Positions 24,903-35,570 of a stretch of DNA of 64,000 nt are shown here, piece after piece. Under the pieces are notes generated by a model, which saw only the letters and a list, made by a program, of their open reading frames with translations, ran no database searches and had not been told where the DNA came from. The translations under genes and the position numbers were made by a program. The stretch comes from Diphasiastrum complanatum. Lineage: Eukaryota; Streptophyta; Lycopodiopsida; Lycopodiales; Lycopodiaceae. The DNA lies in assembly GCA_029204225.1 (NCBI GenBank), contig CM055112.1, forward strand, positions 44,852,632-44,916,631. The letters are read 5' to 3'. Position 1 is the stretch's first letter; each line of letters starts with the position of its first letter.

Positions 24903-25476
24903 CTACATACAAAAAAACAGCATCTACATACAAAATGAGATGCAAAATCTAAGAAATACTGATCAAATATCAACCAAAACATAAAATATGTTTGATGTCC
25001 ATACAATTACAATACCATACTGTATTTCACACGTGTGAAACCAAAAATAGCAAAATATGAGCATTCTACACACAAGATTGCAAGATATCATCAAGAGAGT
25101 GCACCAATGAGTAGTAGAACCCAAAGAGGACCATGTATAATGATGAAATGAGAGATAGAAGAGAGAAGATGTGTCTCTCCACGAGTTACATCCTTTTATA
25201 CAGTTTCCAAACCCTATTTGGCCACTTGGCTTTCCCTCCAAAATGTAAACCCTACTATTTTTGGGTCTAGATTCAATGTACCCAAAGTTCAAATTTAAAT
25301 CTCTCTCAAACTCGACTACCAACTTTTCCACACTTTCAAAAAGTGTTTATTGAATGTATTTTAAACTAATATAACTTCAAAAAGTTTATCTCTAAGTCTA
25401 AAATGAGTTTTGGCCTCTTATTGACAATTGACCAAGATGTGACTAAACTAGACTAAACTAGTTGAAATGTCTCACA
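24903..25476 (-). mobile_element. Copia LTR, family A, partial
   Basis: Minus-strand copy of the LTR at 51060-51713. It begins (reverse) TGTGAGACATTTCAACTAGT and is cut at about 24903-24925, before the PBS end. TATAAAAG on the minus strand at 25193-25200 is the probable LTR promoter TATA box. Confidence 0.75.
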
Positions 25477-25529
25477 CTTTACAGATCTCTCAAAAGAAGT
25501 TGATGGTGGTTGAGGTTCTCTTTTTGGCT

Positions 25530-26250
25530 TCACCAAACTTATGATCACACCATCAGGTGTGTATTCCTTGAAGTGTTGTGGAACATCATATAATGGATCA
25601 TCAACTACCTATGTTGCGATATTAGGAATGTCCTCTAATGATTTGCTTTTAGATGATGAAGCTTGACTACAATTTTTTTGGTTTTTTTACCAAAGGTTTA
25701 AGTAAGGTGACGATGTTACCTTTAGCAACACCAATGTGAAGTAAGCCCATATCTACATTATGAACCTCTTCATTGTGTTTCGGTTGTCTCAACTCATCTT
25801 GTATATCAGGCCGCTAGGAGCTTTGCAATATAGGGTTGGAAAACTTCACGGTCATGTAGAAGGGCATGGTGATTTGTGTTTGTAAAAAACCTCTATTCCT
25901 CGCGGTGGTTGCCCCTTTGTAGGTAATTGGGCAGATGGCGGAGTAGAAATCCTCTCTTCAGCTCTATCAAACTCATCTCGGAATTCATTGTATTGCCTTT
26001 GAGCTTCTATAGGGTTTGAATATGACTGTGGAATCATGGAAGTATTGGCACTAGGTTGTGGTTGTGCTGGGTCCTTATTCTGATCTAAGGCCCTTTGTTG
26101 TACTCGTGTGGCAACAAGCAACGGCTCTTCAATTACCCTACGTGCTAGAACAGTCTTTTTGTTTGGTTAGGAAATTTTTTATAGCAATATTTTCTAATAC
26201 AATCAGCACATTTAGCGACATATTGATTTCGTAGTTGTAAACTGATATTC
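25530..26250 (-). pseudogene. Unknown interrupted ORF (spacer copy)
   Basis: The minus strand reads KCADCIRKYCYKNFPNQTKK, RVIEEPLLVATRVQQRALDQ, a PQPS linker, NPIEAQRQYNEFRDEFDRAE, then after stops VHNVDMGLLHIGVAKGNIVT and DDPLYDVPQHFKEYTPDGVI. Cys-rich start and charged middle. The frame is interrupted several times. A near-identical copy is at 50330-51059. Not recognised; it may be a transposon accessory protein or a captured gene. Confidence 0.4.
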
Positions 26251-26271
26251 CAAGGAATATTCTAGCCATCT

Positions 26272-26981
26272 TGTGGGACATCTTAAAAAATACAAGCAGG
26301 ATAAGATTTAAACGTTGAACTTGCCCAGCAAGTTTAGGCTTTTACGGTATCTGTACTGGCTTAAGTTATTTAGTTCTAAGTTTAAATTGCCATGGGCACT
26401 GCACATAGATATGTAATTTCAAGTTAAGTTAAAGTTAGTACAAAGGCCTATTGGGGGTTTGTCCCATGGCACCAGTGTGATTCAAAGTTAAGTTAGTCTA
26501 TGTGGCTTACTTGTCCCACAGTGCATTTCTGTAAGTGACCACCACTCCAAGTATAAATAGGAGTGGAAGAGTCCATTTTTGAGAAAAACCCCATTTGCAA
26601 TACATGCCTATCTTTCTCTCTGAGTGTTCTCCCTTGTGTGGTTTCATGTACTGTGTTACTTCACATTGTATTGTATATTATTCATCTGGCAACAGGTTAA
26701 GTAAATCTAGGCCCTCCATTCTCTAGTAGGGTAAGCCTTAGAGGATGAGATTTAGTTTAGGGTTTTATTTTTTAGGTTAAGCCGTCATTTGTTAGAAACT
26801 AAGGAGAGAAAAGAGAGAAGAGTGGATCTTACGCATCAGAATACTCACCACCGTGCTCATGACTGTCTTTCTTGCATCCATATCCAAGCTAGTTGAAAAA
26901 GCCATAGCGTAGACTAGTTGGGAGACTGCCATAGTCAAGCTAGTTAAAGCCATAGCCGGTGTGGATGCCGAAGATCTAACA
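26272..26981 (+). mobile_element. Gypsy LTR, family G (about 710 bp)
   Basis: Starts TGTGGGACATC and ends GAAGATCTAACA, followed by TTGGAGCCGTTGCC, a one-base variant of the plant gypsy PBS. TATAAATA at 26552-26559 and TTGCAATACATGCC downstream fit a U3/R boundary. The mirror LTR (49553-50263) has the same length. Confidence 0.75.
26552..26559 (+). promoter_or_regulatory. TATA box in gypsy LTR
   Basis: AAGTATAAATAGGAGTGG, a strong TATA match in the middle of the LTR, where U3 should end. The mirrored LTR at 49553-50263 has the same box. Confidence 0.6.
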
Positions 26982-26995
26982 TTGGAGCCGTTGCC
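26982..26995 (+). promoter_or_regulatory. Gypsy primer binding site (one mismatch)
   Basis: TTGGAGCCGTTGCC. The right copy reads TTGGCGCCGTTGCC (49539-49552, minus strand), the standard form of this plant gypsy PBS. Confidence 0.75.
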
Positions 26996-27270
26996 GCTCT
27001 TTCTGCTCTTTTCTCATGCTTTTTGCTTGATTTTCTTGCTTTTGTAATGTAAAAGTTATCTTTTGTAGTGTTTTAAAGTATCAAGCTTCATGCACAACCT
27101 CGCTTCCTGCTTTTTTCTTGAAAAAGGCCTTTGCAGTCATTTATGAAGCTTTTTTCTTGAAAAAGGCCTTTGCAGTCATTTATGATCTTAACAGTTTCTG
27201 ATTTTCACCAAGGTTTGATTTTTACACTACTCGTGCATTACTCGCCCAGCCTATCCTACTCGTATCCCCT

Positions 27271-27822
27271 ATGGATTTCAGAGATGAGCTAGACAACACT
27301 CGCAATAGGATCAGCCTACAACAAGCTCAAGTTTTTTGTGTTTTCCAGCTGCATCCAGCAGTGCTCTCAGCAGGGGGAGGGCACCAAACCTCAGATCCAC
27401 ACCATTCAGTCTTTTTTTTTGGACTGTTTGTGCAGATTCAGGTGTTCAGAGACAGTTTTTGAGCCACGGATCAATGACTTCTTCTGGGAGTAGTGTATCA
27501 TAAATTGGGTCCTCCATCGTGAGCTGAAATCCATCTACCCTCCTACCGTCTTTCTTCCTAAGATTTTTCAACTCCTCCTGCGCTCTCTAGGTAGTCCCTA
27601 CTCAGAGGCCCTACTGCTCACTGATCAGAGGGAGAGCGCCTACATTGATCCATTTTGGAAGGAATGCGCTGACTTTTATGTGATTTTCTTGCTGTCAGAC
27701 GTGAGAGCGCAATTGCTTGACAGGTATTTGAGCGATGGTGGGCCGCTAACTGAAGTGAAAATGCTTCTCACATATCTTTCTGCATCATTATCGCCTACCA
27801 ACGGTGTAGAGGGTGACTGATG
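27271..27822 (+). pseudogene. Gag-like ORF of the gypsy G element, copy 1
   Basis: After the leader, the ATG gives MDFRDELDNTRNRISLQQAQ. Following frame changes, an open stretch of about 108 codons reads CIINWVLHRELKSIYPPTVF, LPKIFQLLLRSLGSPYSEAL, DPFWKECADFYVIFLLSDVR and LLTYLSASLSPTNGVEGD, then stops. The position right after LTR, PBS and leader argues for a gag or first ORF, but no known Gag motif is visible. Repeated at 28947-29503. Confidence 0.45.
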
Positions 27823-28170
27823 CTTCCTTGTTTGAAGCTCTCTCTCTCTCTCTCACAGGTGGAATATCTCACGGTATGTTGGATTTAACATCTGTCTGGA
27901 CTCTGAGCTGTTAACTATTATCTTTCCTTCTCGTAGTTGCCCATGATGAATCACAGCTCTTGCTCCTGCTATCTGCTCTGCTAGCCATGATGGTAAAAAC
28001 CTAGCTAACAATGATCTTCTAGTTTTCATGTAGTTTCTCATAGTTTGCATGACGTAGAATCCAGATTGTCAATCTAGCCCTTACCATCGAGCTGACAGCA
28101 TAAAATGTATCGCGATTCTTGTTATTATTGACCAACTGTGTATCCATATCTCAGTACCGGCACATTGTTC
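27271..28170 (+). repeat. 0.9 kb direct repeat, unit 1
   Basis: From GAGATGAGCTAGACAACACT to GTACCGGCACATTGTTC; repeated at 28947-29851 with few changes. The minus-strand ORF at 27853-28050 (repeated at 29536-29733) lies in the unit but shows no independent support. Confidence 0.85.
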
Positions 28171-28213
28171 ATAACAAAACGTAACACTTTCTCAAGATGT
28201 TCAGAGAATTGAC

Positions 28214-28477
28214 ATGAAAGGTGTGCCAACGAATGTTCATCAAAATGTCCAACAAAGAGGTGAAGTTTCAAGGATCCAACATTTTGAGGATGATGAACAA
28301 TCTGATAATGAAAGTCAAGACTCAAATCAAGAAGAGCACATTAATATTGATTCCAAGGGAACAATCAACGTTGGGAATTTGCTACAATCATGCCTTGGAA
28401 ATCAAAATGGTAGTGATCAAAATGAAATGTCTGGTATAGCAGATCTGTTGGGGGTATTCCCAACAAAGTGTAAATAG
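28214..28477 (+). CDS. Unrecognised 87-codon ORF
   Basis: Reads MKGVPTNVHQNVQQRGEVSR, then an acidic and polar stretch (EDDEQSDNESQDSNQEEH), then GTINVGNLLQSCLGNQNG and ends VFPTKCK. It starts right after the first 0.9 kb repeat unit and runs into a TGTTGGGGGTATTCCCAACA palindrome. Probably a fragment of a transposon or host exon. No family recognised. Confidence 0.3.
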   Translation: MKGVPTNVHQNVQQRGEVSRIQHFEDDEQSDNESQDSNQEEHINIDSKGTINVGNLLQSCLGNQNGSDQNEMSGIADLLGVFPTKCK

Positions 28478-28850
28478 ATAAAATCCTCCAATAAAATGTG
28501 TTGCGAGGGCATGGCATCCTGCGTGTATAAGCCCATGGCCCAATGAACACGCAATTGAAGTTGTAAATAAAATAAACTTGATTTGGGCCTTATAATTAAA
28601 ATAAAACTAGAGGCCCAATGTCATTTTTAAACTTAGAGATCACTTTTTAGAGTTGGGTTCAAATTGGGACTCACATAAATCTTGTGATTTGTAATATACT
28701 TTTTGTGGACCCTTGGATCAAGTTGGGTACAAGATGAATGGTTAAGATCATTGTGAATATTAGCCAATAAGATTGAGGGGCAAAGGCTTTCCCCATTTTA
28801 TAAAAAGGCACCATTTGTACACTATTTTCATGCTCTTGTCAGGTGTGTGA
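28446..28850 (+). mobile_element. LTR-like segment with terminal palindrome and TATA box
   Basis: Begins TGTTGGGGGTATTCCCAACA (TGTTGGG/CCCAACA, an LTR-style end) and contains CAATAAGATT and TATAAAAAGG at 28799-28808, about 400 bp downstream. The 3' end is not defined. It lies between the two 0.9 kb repeat units. Confidence 0.35.
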
Positions 28851-28946
28851 CTACTGTACCAAAACCACCTTCGAAGGGGTCTCCTTTCAATCTGAACAAG
28901 CGTTCCAAGCCTTTTTTTGTACATGTTCCTTTTCACCACGTGCTAA

Positions 28947-29851
28947 GAGATGAGCTAGACAACACTCGCAATAGGATCAGCCTACAACAGGCTCAAGTTT
29001 TTTGTGTTTTCCAGCTGCATCCAGCAGTGCTCTCGGAAGGGGGAGGGCACCAAACCTCAGATCCACACCATTCTCAGATCCAAACCATTCAGTCTTTTTT
29101 TTTGGACTGTTTGTGCAGATTCAGGTGTTCAGAGAGAGTTTTTGAGCAACGGATCAATGACTTCTTCTGGTAGTAGTGTATCATAAATTGGGTCCTCCAT
29201 CGTGAGCTGAAATCCATCTACCCTCCTACCGTCTTTCTTCCTAAGATTTTTCAACTCCTCCTGCGCTCTCTAGGTAGTCCCTACTCAGAGGCCCTACTGC
29301 TCACTGATCAGAGGGAGAGCGCCTACATTGATCCATTTTGGAAGGAATACGCTGACTTTTATGTGATTTTCTTGCTGTCAGACGTGAGAGCACAATTGCT
29401 TGACAGGTATTTGAGCGATGGTGGGCCGCTAACTGAAGTGAAAATGCTTCTCACATATCTTTCTGCATCATTATCGCCTACCAACGGTGTAGAGGGTGAC
29501 TGATGCTTCCTTGTTTGAAGCGCTCTCTCTCTCTCTCACAGGTGGAATATCTCACAGTATGTTGGATTTAACATCTGTCTGGACTCTGAGCTGTTAACTA
29601 ATATCCTTCCTTCTCGTAGTTGCCCATGATGAATCACAGCTCTTGCTCCTGCTATCTGCTCTGCTAGCCATGATGGTAAAAACCTAGCTAACAATGATCT
29701 TCTAGTTTTCATGTAGTTTCTCATAGTTTGCATGACGTAGAATCCAGATTGTCAATCTAGCCCTTACCATCGAGCTGACAGCATAAAATGTATCGCGATT
29801 CTTGTTATTATTGACCAACTGTGTATCCATATCTCAGTACCGGCACATTGT
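28947..29851 (+). repeat. 0.9 kb direct repeat, unit 2
   Basis: Counterpart of 27271-28170, carrying the second copy of the gag-like frame with the same internal stop cluster near FFW. The left junction is CTAAGAGATGAGC, the right junction CACATTGTTCGTAATAAC. Confidence 0.85.
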
Positions 29852-30156
29852 TCGTAATAACTTTTCAAAACTGATTTTGTAAAAAATTCTACGACAATGA
29901 AACAACTGTTACGCACTATCTGTGACTGGGTGATTTGTTGCTAACATAGTTTGTTTGTTGAAGAATCCAAGCTTCCGAGCTTTGACATTTTCCTTCTTCG
30001 CTATTGGTGTGGTGGGCTTCGAGTATTTCTATTTCAACAATTAGCTTGTAAGACTACCAGAATTTTGTTTTGAAAGTTTTCATTTCAGAAATTCTGTAAG
30101 ACTTTGCTATCACTGGACTCTTTTGAAGAGACGTGCAATTTATAGCTATCATTGTT
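29852..30156. other. Spacer next to the right arm, nothing identified
   Basis: Unique within the window, AT-rich, no gene. It may be the missing upstream part of the minisatellite-bearing LTR, because the arm starts in its middle, but no LTR start is visible. Confidence 0.4.
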
Positions 30157-31633
30157 TTCCAATAAAGAACAGAGCGCTGGTTTTTCACAAGTGTTTACAG
30201 GTGTTTCTCCCATCTTTTTCACAAGTGTGTACATGTGTTTCTCCCATCTGTTCCTAACCCAAGTAGCAAGTGTGCGAGTTCATAAATCTTTAGTCAGGTG
30301 TGCGAGTGCCTACTGTCTACAGTGCGAGTCATTTTTTCAGGTGTGCGAGTCATTTTTTTATTTTTGAGTAATTATGTCTACCGTTGTTTGTTGTGCGAGT
30401 CATTTTCAGGGTTTGTACGAGTCATTTTGTTCTCTTGTGCGAGTCATTTTCTACTTCTTTTTGGGAACCTTTCAAACCTGTGCGAGTCATTTTCGGGTTT
30501 GTGCGAGTCATTTTGTGATGTTTTTTACCTCATTCTGACCTGTACGAGTCATTTTAGCCTGTGCGAGTACTGAACGTCTTATACGAGTCACTTTAGCATG
30601 TGCGGGTACTGAGCTTCTTGTGCGAGTCATCTTGTGGGGTCGTTTTCATAGTGTACGAGTAAGTTCTCACGTATGAGTCATTTTTCACCTCGAGACGTGT
30701 GCGAGTACTTCCGGTGCGAGTCATTCCCACGGGTTCTAGCTCCATGGGTACAGGTTTGTGCGAGTCATATTCTGGTACGAGTCATCTTCCAAGTCTGGGC
30801 GGGTCATTTGGAATTGTTCCCCTATGTGAGTCATTTCTAGTTCATTCTGGAATCCTTCAACCATGTGCGAGTCATCTTCCAACTCTGTGCGAGTTCTGTG
30901 CGAGTCGTCCGTTTCCGTCCACGAGTCATTTTTTTGCGCTAGTCATCTTCTGTGCGAGTCCTGTGCGGGTCGTCCGTCTCCATCCACGAGTCATTTTTTT
31001 GCGCGAGTCATCTTCTGTGTGAATCCTGTGCGAGTCGTCCGTTTCCATCCACGAGTTATTTTTTTACGCAAGTCATCTTTTGTGCGAGTCCTGTGCGAGT
31101 CGTCCGTTCTCGCCCACGAGTCATTTTTTTGCTCGAGTCATCTTCTATGCGAGTCCTGTGCGAGTCGTCCGTTTCCATCCATGAGTCATTTTTTAGTCAT
31201 CTTCTGTGCGAGTCGTCCGTTTCCGTCCGCGAGTCGTTTTTTGTACGAGTCCCCAATCATTTTCTTGCTTTGTGGTCCATTTGAGTTGATTAGGTCCGAA
31301 ATAACTCACAACTATACGAGTCATTCCCTGATTTTTGCAACGACTTTCGTCAACTACAAGAATCCTAGAAGAGGTGAGTAGGGTAAGCCTTAGAGTATAA
31401 GATTTAGTTTAGGGTTTTATCTTTTAGGTTAAGCCGTCATTTGTTAGAAACTAAGGAGAGCAAAGAGAGAAGAGTGGATCTTACTCATCAGAATACTCAC
31501 CACCATGCTCATGATTGTCTTTCTTGCATCCATATCCAAGCTAGTTGGAGAAGCCATAGCGTAGACTAGTTGGGAGACTGCCATAGTCAAGCTAGTTGGA
31601 GCCATAGCCGGTGTAGATGCCGAAGATCCAACA
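30157..31633 (+). mobile_element. Gypsy-type LTR carrying a minisatellite (right)
   Basis: Ends GAAGATCCAACA directly before GTAGTCTAAATTC (the zinc-knuckle ORF). Its final 290 bp match the family-G LTR ends. Contains TTCCAATAAAGAACAG and ACAGGTGTTTCTCCCATC near its start, then the CGAGTCA array. Confidence 0.65.
30258..31260 (+). repeat. GTGCGAGTCATTTT minisatellite (right)
   Basis: Mirror of 15085-16020. Irregular spacing at 30258-30880, then about 63 bp higher-order units containing CGAGTCGTCCGTTTCCGTCC and CGAGTCATTTTTTTGC at 30890-31240. One unit near 31190 is shortened. Open frames of up to 172 codons (CASRPFPSTSHFF repeats) are consequences of the repeat length. Confidence 0.9.
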
Positions 31634-31900
31634 GTAGTCTAAATTCACTTTGAAAGTGAGTGGTTTCTCCACATACAAAGCATCTCTTCTGAAGGGATGA
31701 AAGAAAAATTGCATAAGCCTCTTGGTTGGCTTGCTCCTCCGAATGACATTGATTATTCAGATAGGAGGTAGATGCCTCATCTATGTATGTGTTATTAGTG
31801 CTTCATCATAAGTAGATTCATAGGCTGGGGTGTCATAAGAGAAATTATCTACCAAATTGGCCCGTATATGAGGTCGGTTTTGTTGGTCACAATAACATAT
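31634..31900 (-). pseudogene. Gag-like zinc-knuckle fragment (right)
   Basis: Mirror of 14378-14705. A one-base deletion (GATGAAGCACTAAT versus GATGAAGGCACTAAT) breaks the frame before the knuckle. Confidence 0.5.
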
Positions 31901-32290
31901 CATGCAGATTCCGACGTGGGCGTCCGAACGTATGTTCAAAAATTTCATAATCCGTCGCAATCCGACACGTCGAAGTCTGACGTCCCAGTAAAAATCCGAA
32001 AATCAGATTCCAGCGATCGGAAAATATGGGCAGCAACCAATTTTTGAAAGGCACGTCGGAATCCGACATGTCGGATTCCGACATTCAGACGTGGATATGA
32101 CCTGCCATAGTTTTTCAAAAAAAAAATACGTGTAATCCGACATGGATGTCGGAATCCGACGTCCACGTCAGCAATCCATAAAGCCTGTCCACGGCATCTG
32201 ACACCTGTTGTCTGGGCCTGAGTGGGCACAGACGTCGGATTCCGATGTGTTTGGAGGACATCAGAATTTGACGTCTATTTCAATCGTCGA
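31900..32290 (-). repeat. Palindromic TCGGATTCCGA cluster (right, single unit)
   Basis: Same motifs as 13690-14400, for example CGGAATCCGACATGTCGGAT near 32058-32078, but without the tandem duplication found on the left. Confidence 0.85.
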
Positions 32291-32439
32291 ATTTGCACGA
32301 TCAGGGCGATTGAAGACCATTGTGCTCGAGGGCTTGAAGATCAGTGCTTGAGGGTGCTTCAAGATCAATGCTTGAAGATCATTGTTTGAGGTTGGTGCCT
32401 GATTTTTGTTTGTTTGTTTGAGGTTGTTGTTTGTTTGTT

Positions 32440-32493
32440 TGTTTTAAGAAAAGATAAAGAGTGTGAAAGATAGAAAGAGATAGAGAGAGAGAG

Positions 32494-32537
<44 letters not shown>

Positions 32538-33044
32538 TGTTTTTAAATTTTGCATTGATTTAAAATGGTTTTGAATAGTCTTGTTATAGATTATTAGTAT
32601 TATTTAGGATAGTAGATTTAGGATTATTAGATTTGTAATTTGAGAGAAAGAGAGAGAAAAGGTGGAGTGTAGATGTATGCTTGACGACATTGAAAGATTT
32701 TGGAGTCTTTTTTTGAAAAATAAAGTTTTAAGAGAAAGAGAGAGAGAAAGTGTGTGTGTGTGTGTGTGTGTGTTATAATAGATTGATTTTTGATAGTGCT
32801 TATAATAGATTGTTAGAATTGTTTAAAGATAGTGTGTGTGTGTGTGTGTGTTTAACATTTTGCATTGATGTAGAATTTAAGATTATAGATAAATACATAG
32901 TCTATGGTAGTAATAGATTGTTAGATTTATATTTATTTAGGACTAAGAATGATAGATGAGAGAGAGAGAGAGAGTGTGTGTGTGTTTGCGTGTGTGTGTG
33001 TTTTTGTGAACATATTAATCATTTTACATTGATTTAAGATTTAA

Positions 33045-33080
<36 letters not shown>
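32440..33080. repeat. Microsatellite block (GA)n, (TG)n
   Basis: GA tracts at 32479-32534, 32960-32974 and 33046-33079, TG tracts at 32750-32772, 32833-32851 and 32975-33002. Mirror of 12765-13510 with shorter tracts. Confidence 0.95.
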
Positions 33081-33082
<2 letters not shown>

Positions 33083-33600
33083 GAAAGACTCATGCGACAT
33101 TAAAGCACCAATTTTGTGATACATTGATTCATATTATGAAAATATTATTATTGCAAATGATCGTGCTATATTGCCATTGCATTTATATGGCAATGTTTTT
33201 TTGTCAAAAATTGCAATGTCGAATTTAGAGATGTGGATTGACGTAATAACCAACTAAGAAATTAAAACCATGTGCAATGTCGGATTTCAAAACAACAATC
33301 AATATCATATATAGAAATCTAAATGAAATTTATGATTTGCACAAAGCAATGCAATAAAGTATTGTCATTCATAATGGACATGAAGTAATGCAATAAAATA
33401 TAAAATAAAAAGTAATTTAAAAATGAAAAGTACCTCATGCTTAGTTTGTTGTTTGATCCAAATGTTGAATGCAACTCAAAAATATTGTTTTAAAAACAAT
33501 TCACGAACATCGCTTCTCCAAGAACTTAACTCCAAGAACAGTCCGATAAAAGTGTGCAAGTTTTTTTTTACGCATTTTTTATCTTGGACCCTTCGTCGAA

Positions 33601-34210
33601 TGAATTTGAGATCTGGACGATTAGAGCCGAGAAGGATTGCAAATCAAGCTCCAAACCTCCCTAGAGTTGCAGCAGTGCATCAAGGTAGAACCGGAACCAA
33701 CACCGATGGATCCTATGGGTCAACCCGTACCTGTCACACCCTTACAAGCAGTTCAGAGAGCACCTACCATAGAGATACCAAAATATGATGGGTCACCAGA
33801 TCCTATCAGATTCTTCCATATCTACGAGCAAGTGTGCGAAATTTATGGCGAACGGACATTGGCAGAGAAACTGATGTTGTTTCCCATGTCTTTGATAACA
33901 GTGGCACAAGATTGGTTCTTCAACCTATCAGACGAAGAGAAAACCACTTGGGAAGGGTTATAGCGGCTCTCATCACGCGCTTTGAACCAAGAAAGTTCCT
34001 GGAAGATCCATTTCTGAGCAAGGTCAAAATGGGAAAAAAGAGAAAGGGTTAGGGACTACATAGAATGGGTCAAGCACTTAAGATCCGAATGCAATGCAGT
34101 CCTAACTCCCGATCATGCGGTTATTATGTGGTTCCTCGCAGGACTACCATGAAGTATCAGAAGAGTGCTAAAAAGATGGGAGCAATACACTACATATGTG
34201 TTTTGTGATC
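33601..34210 (+). pseudogene. Gypsy gag (right, longer copy)
   Basis: Starts MNLRSGRLEPRRIANQAPNL, frameshifts, then IEIPKYDGSPDPIRFFHIYE, GERTLAEKLMLFPMSLITVA and DWFFNLSDEEKTTWEGL, shifts again, IAALITRFEPRKFLEDPFLS, and RVRDYIEWVKHLRSECN with HAVIMWFLAGLP, then a stop. This is the Retrotrans_gag domain and its C-terminal extension. It packages element RNA when intact; here at least three lesions disable it. It ends where the tandem duplication at 34187 begins. Confidence 0.8.
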
Positions 34211-34703
34211 TTAATCTTTAAAAAAAAAATTTAAGATCTTTTTTGTTTGTGATGTAGGCTTGGATATGAAAAATAAAAAAAGAGCTTTCATTGCAAAGGA
34301 TTGAAAGATCAAGTGCATGCAAAAGGAAAAACAAAGATTGCAAAACAATGGAGATACAATAGTAAAAATAAATTCGTATTTATTTTCATTCATTTGATAT
34401 TTAGTTGATTACTTAATGTGTTATCTATTGATGCATTGTATTGTGGTTTTCATTACTTTCCACTGTGCTTTCCATTACTTTCCATTGTGCATTCTAGCAT
34501 GCAAATCATGTGCTAAAATAGACACATTGCATTGAATTCATCAATACATACATTTGCATTCAATAGATGTGCATTAAATAGACTATACATTGCATTGAAT
34601 ACATCAATAGATACATTTGCATTCAATAGATGTGCATTCAATAGACTATACATTTGCATGCATGAATTAAAAATATATGTATTCGTAGGGAATATTAGCC
34701 TAC

Positions 34704-35150
34704 ATGCATGTAGGCGATGATGGTGATAAGACCACTGCAGGTGATTCGTGAAGGACGCTTGAAGCTGTAGGTAACTCCTCTATGAGAAACGAGGCCCAAT
34801 CATAAACAGTGTCTGGTCCTCCCATGCTTGTCGTCATGACGATGACTTGTTTGGAGACGCGGAGGGGACGGTGGGAATTGACAATGATGGTGGCGGATAA
34901 AAAAATTATCGCGTCATGGAGATGTGGATTCTTGAGTCTCGAGATCAGGTACCCGTCATTGGTTTTGGTTTTAATGTTGTCTTGGTCTGGATTAAGAAAT
35001 ATGGATACTTCAAGTGCGCGGGTGGGTGGTAGGTGGTCAGAGTGCGGAAGAGTGAGGGTGATTGAAATCAGCTGCGGGTCGAGGGGGATCGTATTGTCTT
35101 GCCCTTTGTAGGTTACAGTAAAAGTGTCGGTGGCGAAAGTGAAAAATGCT
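34704..35150 (-). pseudogene. Unrecognised 149-codon open frame without start codon
   Basis: A minus-strand frame with no ATG near its beginning reads FTFATDTFTVTYKGQDNTIP, LDPQLISITLTLPHSDHLPP, ALEVSIFLNPDQDNIKTKTN, DGYLISRLKNPHLHDAIIFL, VIVMTTSMGGPDTVYDWASF and LIEELPTASSVLHESPAVVL before a stop. Just upstream another frame on the same strand (about 35155-35250) reads EIIALHIDGCLVVLTIAGLH, suggesting a frameshifted longer gene. Composition is protein-like. Higher GC than the surroundings. Family unknown. Confidence 0.4.
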
Positions 35151-35229
35151 TACGAACTAGAGCAAGGTCCTAGAAAATGGGTACTTGCATGTTATGGAGG
35201 CCTGCGATAGTCAGGACTACGAGGCAGCC

Positions 35230-35570
35230 GTCAATGTGAAGAGCGATAATCTCTTGCTCTGTTGGTAGCGGCAGGATGGTCTACTGAGATGGTGCTCATG
35301 CAACATGAGCAGAAGGTCGGCTGGCGGATCGAGGAGATGTTTCTCCCTCCTCTCAGCTGGGGAATGTGGATGAGGTTGGAGAGGATGAAGAGGTGGATCC
35401 GGTCTGTGGATGGTGAGGTAGAGGTATACGAGAATGCAAATGGTATGGTAGCTGGGTGCGGTGGCACTTCGAGTGACACGAAGTATTTGGCAAGGAGGGT
35501 AGTAGTGCTCGAAAGGCAACATTTCGGTGCCACGGGTAGAATCGAGTATCGAGATGGATGAGACCTGAGG
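35230..35570. other. GC-richer block open on both strands, copy 1
   Basis: A plus frame (35262-35561: VGWRIEEMFLPPLSWGMWMR, ARRVVVLERQHFGATGRIEY) and minus frames overlap completely. The block is repeated at 36226-36550. The minus strand is in line with the 149-codon frame, so the plus frame may be the shadow. Undecided. Confidence 0.3.

Larger units (their letters stand above)
24903..27515 (+). repeat. Second inverted-repeat segment (spacer copy)
   Basis: Reverse-complement match to about 49055-51625. It contains a copia LTR on the minus strand, a decayed unknown ORF on the minus strand, a gypsy LTR with PBS on the plus strand and the start of a gag-like ORF. One clear difference is a short tandem duplication near 27110-27183 (a unit ending in TTTGCAGTCATTTATGA) that is single on the right. 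The pairing shows that the order of blocks was shuffled relative to the main arms. Confidence 0.85.

Noticed and set aside
30258-31260. CRISPR-like appearance of short repeats with spacers
   Set aside because: Units are adjacent or irregularly spaced, spacers are themselves repeats, and the context is a plant retrotransposon LTR without cas genes.
35262-35561. Plus-strand ORF VGWRIEEMFLPPL... as a gene
   Set aside because: Minus-strand frames in the same block are equally open and line up with the neighbouring minus-strand ORF; strand cannot be decided.
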